NCBI GenBank assembly: GCA_025266875.1
Contig: JALLLT010000076.1
Location: 1-64,000 of the forward strand
DNA: 64,000 bases
From: Fennellomyces sp. T-0311
Taxonomy: Eukaryota; Mucoromycota; Mucoromycetes; Mucorales; Lichtheimiaceae
Reading direction: 5' to 3'
Under the pieces are notes generated by a model that made no database searches, had not been told where the DNA came from, and saw only the letters and a program-made list of their open reading frames with translations. A program made the translations under genes and the position numbers. Positions 55,551-64,000 of this stretch are shown in pieces. Position 1 is the stretch's first letter. Each line of letters begins with the position of its first letter.

Positions 55551-56262
55551 TTAAAGCTTATACTTTTGATTGACGAATGCTTTGTTGACTATCTTATATC
55601 CGTTTACATGTTACTCGATATATTAGACAATTGCGTTATTTACATCTAGTATCTAGGATTTTCATATATATATGGATCCACTGTTGCTTCAAAACGTTTG
55701 TCAGGTACATTTGGAATTTTGAGATTTAGTGATTGTTAAAGAGACCTAATACCTTTAGGAGCAGGTCTATTACCTTTCAAAATAAATTATAACTTTTGAA
55801 CCAATAATTGTTAAAAGTGATAGTTCTTCCAGCATATGCAACAGCAGAAGATTTAAGCATCAGAGGACATAAAGTCATTAAATGAACGTGATGCCTTTGC
55901 ATCAGTAATAATGACATAAAAGATAGAAATGGTCAACACAAGTCTGTGCGCATTTGTTTGCTGCTATTTGTGGTGTATGCCTATACATTCTCTGATAATG
56001 TAGAGCTTCTTTACAGCCGGTTTGAGTGTGCTGGCTGCAAAAAAAAGCATCTATGTAGCTAGGATTGAACCTACAGCGAGCGGCAAAAAAAAGTATAGCC
56101 TGACGCTCTTCATGATGAGCAAAACCCAATGTGCTTTGTGGTCGCTGAAAAATTGAGATTTGAAGTGTAGCAGCAGCAACAGCAAATTTTTTTCACAGTC
56201 ACTTAAAAAGCAAGGGTAGTAAACACGCCTGAGCCGCTGCTTCTTTTAGTTCAGCAAATCTA
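55551..56262. other. No gene seen between element A and the MULE
   Basis: AT-rich DNA without a supported frame. A short tRNA-like motif pair at 56055-56120 does not fold into a full tRNA. Confidence 0.5.
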
Positions 56263-56270
56263 TTTCACAA

Positions 56271-56398
56271 GGGTTTTACCTCGCGCACACCAAATTTTTA
56301 CCTCGCGCACACCAAACCACCCAGTCACTTTAGTAAAATGTGCTGAGAATAGAAATCAGCTTGCGCACACCAAATCGTCTCGCGCACACCAAATTCTG
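56271..56398. repeat. MULE left end with GCGCACACCAAA repeats
   Basis: Four copies of CGCACACCAAA(T) preceded by ACCTC, GCTTG or GTCTC, two before and two after the unique block at 56320-56355. Confidence 0.85.
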
Positions 56399-56432
56399 TC
56401 AAAAGTTTTTTGCTTAAGATCATCAGATCAAA

Positions 56433-59400
56433 ATGTCATTAATGGAGTCCATTACCAAAAAAACTTACTTGAACCGGGAGCAACTTTACGCGGACCTTAA
56501 GGCAGTGGCTAAAGAGGGAGGCTTTACTGTAAAAATTGGTGCAAGCAACATGAACCCTAACCAAGGCACGGTGAAAACGAATTTTATTTGTGGTCATGGT
56601 GGTGAGGCTCGTGGTCACCGCACTAAAAAACAGTTGGGAGCCGGGAATGATGAGAAAGAATCGTATGAAGTCAAGAAAATGGTAGTTACGAAAAATAAAG
56701 ATATCTATAAAGCCGCCCATTTATATGTGAATCTGTGTCTGTAGAATGGCGGTGAAAACAAAATTGGCGATACAGCATGTAATGACGATACAGAAGTGCT
56801 CGAGGAGGTTGACATATTTATTATACTATATTATGTATACAAGTCAACGTGACTTTTGTTACTTACTATTACATAATTTAGGGTGTCAAAGAAGGGTCTC
56901 ATAAGTGCAGCAATGGAGTTGTGAAAAAGAACCCCATTCGTCCCTCTAAGAAAATCGGCTGTCCCTGGCTAGTTTATGCATCCCAAAAGAAATCCGACGG
57001 TCTTTGGAGGGCAACCCTTAAATGTTCTGAGCATTCCCATCCTATGGCGACCAGTACGCTGGTCTACCACGAATACCGGAACGATGATCCAGAGAAAAGG
57101 GCTGAGATTATCGAAATGTCTGAAAACATGCTCACACCTGCTCAGATCTTGCACCAAACGGCCGGAGCGAATGGTGAGCAGACACAGATACCCAAAGATG
57201 TGTATAAAATCAGGGAAGAGGTGGCACGAGCGATGAAGCAGTCTGAAGCACGTACTCTTCATGACTATCTTAAAAGCCATGGGTATCTATTGCGTTACAG
57301 CAAAACCGAAGATACGATCGACAAGCTTTTTGTGACGCACAAGAAAAGTATTGAGCGGGCCAGACGGTTTAGTGAGGTCATTGTTCTCGATGCGACCTAC
57401 AAAACTGTGACGAACAAAATGCCTTTGGTCAACATTGTCGGTATCGATAACCTCGCGTCCAACCAATCGTCCAAGTCGCTTCGATCATTTTACATTGGTT
57501 CGGTCTTAATTTCAAACGAAAAAGAGGCGTCCTACGAATGGTTGCTGAGACAGCTAAAGTCTGTCGTTTTCGATAATGGCGCGATCAACCCAGGCATCTT
57601 TGTCACTGACGATGACAAGGCTCTAGGTGCAGCTCTACGTGCAGTGTACCGGGACACTCCTCATACGTTATGTGCATGGCACATTAAAAAAAACTTTGAA
57701 ACCCATCTCTCCAAGGGCTTTACACGCGATTCCGAAGACTATGTAGAGATCCTTGGTGCCGTCGATAACATGATATGGGGACGTTCCACTCAAGATTTCG
57801 ATGACGCTATTGCTACGTTCAGAAGGTTGATTATCGGAAACAAAAGGTTCAAAGAGTTAACCAAGTATATCGACGGGTAAATAACAAACAGTATTTTGCG
57901 CACCAATGAATCTAATACATATAAATGAAAATAGCATGGAAGCTTATAAAGACCGTTGGGCGGTGCATGGACAGAAAAACATGTCCACCTTGGTGCCCGT
58001 ACTACGCAGCGAATTGAAGGTGCACACTGGGGAATTAAACAAGTGCTGAGTACACCTGGTCGATTACTCAAACTCTTCAAGGGAATTCACATATATTTGA
58101 CAAAAAATGTATGATGTCGCGTAGTATTTTTATGACTTTGCTGCTAACATTGCTTTTAAAAAAACCAAGGACTTTTCCGAGGAGTACATTTACAACAAGG
58201 AGCTCCTCAGCTTCTTACCATTTAAAGCTGAAGACGGCTATCTTGACAACGACATGCGTAAGGCTCTCCAGCCACTACAAGGCTCCGTTTGCCATTTTGC
58301 AATTCACCGTATAAAGGCAGAGCTTTATAAGAGCTGGGCACTAGACGAAGATGATCGGAAAAAAGCTCTTGAGGAAGGTTGCGATTGTACATGGAACATT
58401 AACTATTCTCTACCATGTCAGCACACACTTCCAGCAGATCGATCTCAAACTATCTCTTTAAGCTGTATTGGTACCAGATGGCTATTAAAATCAAGAACAG
58501 GTACTTATATCGAGTAGCTCGTAACATATTTTTGGCTCTACTTACCGATCTTTACAGAAAATGTTGACGTTTTGCCGCTTTCTGACGCTGTTGAAGAAGC
58601 GGTAGATACAGAGTTTGCTGAAAGCATGCACTCCATTACAATGCTCTACAAGAGCTTAAGTGATAGCCAGCAGCGTGCAGATCTAATTGCAGCTCTCAAG
58701 TGCACACTCGAGACTTTCACGCCAATCGATGTAGATGACTTGCGCTATCCCGTCCACACTGTCACCAAAGGTAGACCGAAGGGCACTAAAAATGCAAGAC
58801 TACCATCGGCATTTGAGGTCTCCGAGCAACAAGAGAAGCGAAAGCTTCTTGAGAAAGAAAAGAAGGAGATCGGACAAGTGCAGGAAAGCAAGGCCGATCG
58901 AGGGTATACTGCATCAGGCGTCGAAAAGAAACGGAGAAGAGGCGATGAAGCTGATGTCGAAGAGCTCTGGCCAAAGAAGCGAAACTACAGAAAAGAAATA
59001 GCAACTTCTGTGCCATAGTAAGTACGAAAAATGTGATACCTGCTAGCGAGCTTTAACATGTTCCTACTTATTGCTTCAGCTGGGTACATAGCAGCATACC
59101 ACGACATGCAGTATCGGCCACCATCACAGTACACGGTGATGGTTGGTGCGGATGGCGCGCACTTGCTGCGCAGTACCTTAAAGACGAAGATCGCTATATT
59201 GAGATTAAGGAAGCAATGCTCACTCTCGTCATAGGTAATGCAGATGTTTACCGAAAATATGTCTGTATGAATTCCGAAGACGAATACCAGGGGCTTCGGT
59301 CAGTGCTTGAGTATGGCGTCACGCCAGACACTGCGCATAAGCGAACAGCATCTTGCGCAATAAGCTTCTGGTTTGATGCAAGCACCATGGGACAAGTAGC

Positions 59401-59713
59401 AGCAGATGCGCTAGGTACACCGATCGCCTTCTTCGCCACAGGAACTCCTTTCCAGCATACTCCTAAATTGTATTTGCCACTGACGCCTTTGGAGGATAAA
59501 ACAAAGCCCCAACCGATAATTCTACATTTGGTCAACAACCATTACTACTCGATTACGATGCGCCCAGCTATCACAATCAAATGGCCATCAGTTCCACTAT
59601 ATCACGAGAAAGCATGGGATGATTTGAAAATACCAGGGCACTATAAAGCAACATGGAAGTACCTTCACAGAGAGAAAGCTGTTTGTGAACAGTATTTCTA
59701 TGAAATCGAGTAA
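56433..59713 (+). pseudogene. MULE transposase with C-terminal OTU-type protease domain (one frameshift)
   Basis: Exons 56433-56681, 56745-56807, 56882-57876, 57935-about 58109, about 58171-58500, 58558-59017, 59080-59713. The N-terminus has a FAR1/WRKY-GCM1-like DNA-binding region (FICGHGGEARGH; CPWLVYASQKK...KCSEHSHP). MULE core: SEVIVLDATYKTVTNKMP, GIFVTDDDKALGAAL, HTLCAWHIKKNFETH; then RTTQRIEGAHWGIKQ and a SWIM-type finger (CDCTWNINYSLPCQH). The last exon is an OTU cysteine-protease-like domain: HGDGWCGWRALAAQYL (Asp, Cys) and LVNNHYYSITM (His). One indel near 57965 shifts the frame; all else is open. OTU assignment is by motif pattern. Confidence 0.85.
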
Positions 59714-59934
59714 GTGTTGTATTACCTGAGTTTGCGAAGTTAATCATTAACTTCGCATGTGTTAGTTAAAAATCCTAATCAACTCTACCCTGAAGCGTAT
59801 AATTATCTTACATATCTTGTCGTCACATATATTTACCAGCGTACTACATACGAAAGCGAATTAAGGTCATACTCGCATAGTGACAATAAGGTGCTTTACA
59901 TTCCAGCATATCTGATGTGTATCAGATATTCGGT

Positions 59935-60144
59935 ATGCGAAATGTATCTGATGTGTACGCGAGGTGATTTGGTGTGCTTGAGATGATTTGGTGTGCTTGA
60001 GATGATTTGGTGTGTGCAAGGTGATTTGGTGTGCGCGAGGTGAGTTGGTGTACGCAAGGTGAGTTGGTGTGCGCAAGGTGATTTCTATTCTCAGCACATT
60101 TTACTAAAGTAACTGGGTGGTTTGGTGTGCGCGAGGTAAAACCC
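59935..60144. repeat. MULE right end with TTTGGTGTGCGC repeats
   Basis: About seven to eight copies of a 16-18 bp unit GGTGATTTGGTGTGCGCGA (variants GAGATGATTTGGTGTGCTTG, GGTGAGTTGGTGTGCGCAA) inside the right end, more than on the left. Confidence 0.88.
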
Positions 60145-60152
60145 TTTCACAA

Positions 60153-60349
60153 TGGAGTAGAACATCAAGCTTTGCGTCCTTGTTATTTAGGGAATATCTT
60201 TATTCATTTGCAGTGGGTCTCGCCCCAGGTCCCAGCTTGGTGGGGACCCAATCTAGAAAAGTAGAAAAATCCAGAAAAAAAAAATTAACACAGCACTCGC
60301 TTTCTTTTAAGAACTTTTTTTTTCAAAACATCCCTAATCTTCATTCAAC
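60153..60349. other. Leader region of the Crypton gene
   Basis: Contains the interrupted inverted repeat GGGTCTCGCCCC...GGTGGGGACCC (about 60212-60250) and A/T runs, just upstream of ATG 60350. No gene. Confidence 0.45.
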
Positions 60350-60828
60350 ATGGCAAACAGAAGAGGCTGTGGTGGCGCCGCTGCTCGTGGATGTGGCCGT
60401 GGACATGGCCATGGTGCTGCGACAATGAATGGCAGCGGTATGCCACCACTTTCTCTTCCTGTTCCTGCTCCCCTCCTGCAACATTATCCACTGTTGAACA
60501 CACAGATGGACTACAACACTGCTTTAGACAATGCTGCTCGAACAACATTTCTAAATGCTCGGGAAAGTCAGCTTGGCAACACCAACAGAACATACGATGG
60601 GCCTCAAAAGGAATTCATGGCTTGGTGTTGCAGACGTTGCTCTGACGACCATATGAACCAACTTATCGATGATAAGAAGCTGCATTTATTTCTTGTCGAA
60701 GAGGTATGTGTACTTTTCTTGAAATAAACCAATTATTAATGCTGTATGGATATTAGGTTGTATTTAGAGAGCATTGCAAGCCAGGTCCTAAGAAGAGAAA
60801 GCATCCGAAGGATGTTCCATTGTCGCCT

Positions 60829-60990
60829 TCTGCTGCCTTTCCATCGTCGTCCTCTACTGCTGCCTTCCCATCGTCGTCCTCTGCTGCTGCCTTCCTGTCG
60901 TCGTCTTCTGCTGCTGCCTTCCTGTTGTCATCCTCTGCTGCTGCCTTCCCATCATCATCCTCTACTGCTGCCTTCCCATCATCGTCTGCC
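60829..60990 (+). repeat. 30-bp coding minisatellite in the Crypton gene
   Basis: About six units of a 30-bp repeat (GCTGCCTTCCCATCGTCGTC plus CTCTGCTGCT and variants) encode AFPSSSSTAA-type decapeptides. Confidence 0.88.
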
Positions 60991-62538
60991 TCCTCATCCA
61001 TGCCAGATCTTCCAATAAACAATGCCCCTACATATACTGTCGGACAACCTGTCAATCCAGGTCATGGCCGCCATATCAAGCTTAACAGAGTCAAGGTCTA
61101 TGTCACGTCCATCGTAGATCTTCATGTCTGTCAGATCGAACAGGATCCTTGTTTGGCAGCTCGCCCCCATCCCCATGATCCACTTGTTTGTGCATTGTTA
61201 GATTATCTGAAGTATCTGGACAACAAGATCAGTCGTGACAATTATGAGGACAGAGGCGTAAGAACGATGGCCGACGGTTACTCGATGACAGCCAAGATGA
61301 AACGTATTGTAGATTACTTTTTTGTGAAGAACAACCAGGCAGGTCTTCGAAGCTGTACATCATTCCTCCTGCAACACTTTGGTCTGCTTAGGGGCGAGGG
61401 CATTAGGATGATGGAGCTTGCTGATCTACAAACTTTGCATCTCGAGCGTGAAGGAGCCACTGATTGTCACGCACTGTTGATGGTACTGAAGCCAGGAAAA
61501 ACGAATCAGGAAGGTCGCGTGGAGTTTGCCGCTGCTATCTATAATGCCAATGACTTTATCTGTCCGCTCATGTCGCTTTCGCTTTATCTGTTTCACCGTT
61601 GGTATATTGCCGGAGAGCGCTTTCCCAGCTTCAACTGTAATCGTAATTGGTTCGACATCAAGCTCATTAGGAACAACAGATCCAAGACCGACTCCACTTC
61701 ATACGATTACCACCGGGAATGTATCGCTGAAGCATTCAAGGCAGTTGGCATACATAGCAAGGCAATAACCCACGCGATGCGGGGCTCTGGGGCATGCATG
61801 GCTGAACTTCATGGAACGAGTGAAGAATTAATCTGTCGATTAGGTCGCTGGAACAACACTGCACTAACGACCAGTTACTTGACTAACCTTCCTCGAGACA
61901 TCTTGCAAACTATGGCCGGGTTCACTCAAGAGGCTGGTCAATTCTATCTTCCTCGTGCTGTGGTGACTCCTCCCCCTGAACTGTGCAAAAAGGTCTTCCC
62001 TGATGTTGAAAGATGGCAGGAATGTTTGAATTTGGATGGTGGTGTGGAGGAGGCATCAATTTTGGCAGATATCTTTCTTCGTCTTCTTGTCCAGTTGCGC
62101 ATTGTTTTCCTGCAAGATTCGGTTTTGTTGAAAAAAGAGTATCCAGGGCATTGTTTGTGAAACCATCCTTTGTTTGTCGATCCGGACTATTTGGATTTTG
62201 AAAGGTATGAAGCACACAGCATAGTTGCTTGCAATTACTGACGTTTTATTATAGTAACCTGAATTCTGCCTTGAAAACCGAAGTAGAGCCCACTGATCTG
62301 TTGTTGCAACGAGCAGTTCCAATCATCGAAAATCGTCTTGGCACGATACAACAGCAAATTGCAGCACAGTTTGAGCATCAAAATCGTCTGATCCAATCGT
62401 TGACAGATATACTACCTACTCTTCAGCCACTTGCGCAGCTGGCTACGCGGTCTGAAGCTCTTGGTAATCTTATACAACATTGGGGCGCAATTGCTTCTGG
62501 TCAGGCGACGCTCAATGTATTGCTCAATGTTGGTGGGC

Positions 62539-62745
62539 AACAACAACAACAGCAACAAGAAGGCTTTGGGTCTTTCGCGGTGCCTGGTGCCTTGGGCATA
62601 GCAGCAGCAGCAACCACAGCAACAACCACAGCAGCAATCACGGCAACAGCCGCCACAGCAGCAACCACCACAACAACCACGGCAACAACAACCACAGCAA
62701 CAACCGCCACAACAACACCAGCAACACCAGCAACAGCAGTAATAG
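62539..62745 (+). repeat. CAA/CAG-type trinucleotide tract
   Basis: 62539-62562 encodes seven Gln in frame. From 62605 the same type of repeat is read as Ala/Thr in the gene's frame, whereas the neighbouring frame reads an almost pure Gln/Pro stretch. Confidence 0.85.
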
Positions 62746-63002
62746 CACAACCAGCGTATCCAATGATGGACCGTCACCTTGTCAACACTCTTCCTGACTT
62801 ATGGAAGGAATGGTTTAAAGGCATTGGTACGCAGCTATCTGTTGTTGAGATGGAAAGAAAATATGGTACAAGATGGCGACGTGAAAGTCGTGATAAAAAG
62901 TGGTTTCAAAAGCGTGGCAAGGTTATAAAAGGCATTCAACAGTATGTGGAGCGGCACCCGGACTTGGATCATAATGAAGTGTTGGAGCTATTGGAAAACT
63001 GA

Positions 63003-64000
63003 AGGGTAGCGGATCGTGAGCGAAGCATCGATTGGATTTCGAAGCATGTTGACTACTTCTTCGCCTAGTTGTCTAGGTTTTTGTTATTTACATATTCTCT
63101 TTCTGTACCTCATTTTTTTTATATATTTATCCTCTCTGTCTTGCTTTTTTTAAGCAATTTTTTACGTGGTGGCCTTTCCGGCCAAATACAAAGCATTATT
63201 GTTTGTGATTGGCATCTCTGCCACTGCTTGAATGTAATATTTTGCCTTTCAAGTTCTAGTTTAACTTCTCATATGTACATAGCAGACAACACCTAAAGCA
63301 CACCCTCATCTATTTTGCACTTAATGCGTGCCTGGTCCTTCTTAGTAGCAAGCAACAATCGTGTTGAAGCCTTTTTTCGCCTTTAGTTTGACTTACGAAT
63401 TTGAGCTTGTGTAGTAACTCTGAGATTGCATTTTCTGTGTACGTATTTTATGCGAGTGTCAATTCACAGAAGCTATAGCTCTAATGTAATAGAATATAGC
63501 TGTCGCGCTCTTTTTTACTCTGTAAAGCGATCACTTAATCCTACATAAGGTCCTGAAAAATAACGATTATCTGGTTCTTTGAATTCAAATTGATGATGCT
63601 TTCTAAGCTACCTTTTAAGGGTTTGCTTCTGACGCCATAGAGGTACAACTAAGACGTAGTAAAGACGTACATACGAAAATAGTTTCCATTATATGTGCGT
63701 ACTGTGATCTACTGCAATCGCACCTCGCTTAGTACACTGTTACAGCAAGTACTCGATGTAGTACCCTCCACTACAGGGCACCTTTGCAGCTACATAGGTT
63801 AAACCATGCACTTGTTTGAGAGCTGTTATATTACGCTCAGTAGTATTTTGTTTCCAAGAGAGTTATGAAAGCTTGCTTCTTATCTTTCAAAAAGGCAGTC
63901 GACGAGCTCCCTTCAAAACATTATTAAAAGGTCGGATACATATGTTCTTTTCTAACATTGATTACGTATGTAGAGTGGTTGCATAAAATTGATTAAGCTG
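63003..64000. other. No gene seen
   Basis: AT-rich DNA downstream of the Crypton gene. It includes T runs and a GGCCTTTCCGGCC palindrome-like site (63171-63183). No ORF, repeat pair or element end is supported. Confidence 0.5.

Larger units (their letters stand above)
56271..60144 (+). mobile_element. Mutator-like element (MULE, 3,874 bp)
   Basis: 8-bp duplication TTTCACAA (56263-56270 and 60145-60152). Long inverted ends begin GGGTTTTACCTCGCGCACAC and continue with the shared CACCCAGT...ACTTTAGTAAAATGTGCTGAGAATAGAAATCA region (given in parts: CACCCAGT, ACTTTAGTAAAATG, TGCTGAGAATAG). Both ends hold repeated GCGCACACCAAA units. One multi-exon gene lies inside. Confidence 0.94.
60350..63002 (+). 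pseudogene. Crypton tyrosine recombinase with GCR1_C domain (one nonsense codon)
   Basis: Exons 60350-60703, 60757-62204 and 62255-63002 sum to 2,550 nt. N-terminus Gly/Arg-rich, then a KKRKH nuclear signal and a Ser/Ala repeat (60829-60990). The recombinase shows Arg in FGLLRGEGIRMMELAD, the Lys region VLKPGKTNQEG, THAMRGSGACMAELHG (HxxR), RLGRWNN and the nucleophile in TTSYLTNLP. After LVQLRIVFLQDSVLLKKEYPGHCL an in-frame TGA (62158-62160, Trp expected) is followed by NHPLFVDPDYLDFES. The C-terminus is a GCR1_C DNA-binding domain (DLWKEWFKGIGTQLSVVEME; YGTRWRRESRDKKWFQKRG). It would integrate circular DNA by recombination. Element ends were not resolved. Confidence 0.9.

Noticed and set aside
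56050..56125. Possible tRNA on the minus strand (GGTTCAATCC loop and a GCTC...GAGC arm)
   Set aside because: The T stem has a mismatch, there is no acceptor stem pairing and no anticodon stem; at best a relic of tRNA-derived sequence.
62412..62777. Cys-rich 121-aa frame on the minus strand
   Set aside because: Artefact of the CAA/CAG tract read in antisense (TGT/TGC codons).
1..64000. CRISPR array or bacterial operon signals
   Set aside because: Repeats found are minisatellites or transposon ends; introns and gene families show eukaryotic DNA.

Overview
This window is a eukaryotic transposable-element island. Genes are broken by short GT-AG introns of about 45-75 bp, base composition is AT-rich, and the mix of Crypton (tyrosine recombinase plus GCR1_C), Ty3, hAT, CACTA, MULE, PIF/Harbinger and mariner elements points to a filamentous fungus. 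I favour an early-diverging (Mucoromycota-like) lineage, but the lineage is inference. No confident single-copy host gene is visible.

Layout. 1-116 is the end of a 317-bp-type LTR; 117-481 and 4612-5016 are two halves of one PIF/Harbinger transposase pseudogene, split by an apparently intact autonomous hAT element (490-4611, 8-bp target duplication ATCAGGTT, nine-exon 672-aa transposase). 5194-6218 is a non-autonomous hAT. About 6.47-10.45 kb is a decayed CACTA element with a transposase and a divergent second gene. About 10.49-15.02 kb is a fragment of a Ty3 element (called D) carrying a mariner insertion (11877-13745). 15.2-16.6 kb is a decayed gene of unknown function. 17095-19887 is another Harbinger element, inserted at the edge of a Gln-rich gene (19891-20821), with a decayed Myb/SANT-like gene next to it (20946-22261).

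22811-55546 is one old Ty3 element on the minus strand (called A, about 9.66 kb by itself) that has swallowed three later insertions: Harbinger copy 1 (25910-30302, itself hit by a CACTA-type MITE and a solo LTR), a second Ty3 element (called B, 32918-42145), and Harbinger copy 2 (42857-52298, itself hit by a complete CACTA element at 43300-48831). After removing the nested insertions both Harbinger copies are exactly 3,907 bp, and the interrupted reading frames of A rejoin in frame at all three breakpoints. 56271-60144 is a MULE whose transposase is fused to an OTU-type cysteine protease domain; 60350-63002 is a Crypton gene with a tyrosine recombinase and a C-terminal GCR1_C domain.

Main discovery candidate. 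The three Ty3 elements share an unusual layout: a gag-PR-RT-RNaseH polyprotein, then integrase as a separate ORF with its own ATG, then a small ORF3 starting 2-7 nt after the integrase stop (A and B), then ORF4, which starts 40-54 nt downstream of a TATAAATA box inside the element. ORF3 and ORF4 are conserved at protein level between diverged copies, have no visible membrane segment or signal peptide (so are not env-like), and match no family I recognise. Other points are a conserved divergent second gene in both CACTA elements, the MULE-OTU fusion, and a strong transition bias (TGG or CGA to TGA stops, transition-only differences between the Harbinger copies compared by eye), which suggests cytosine deamination or a RIP-like process.
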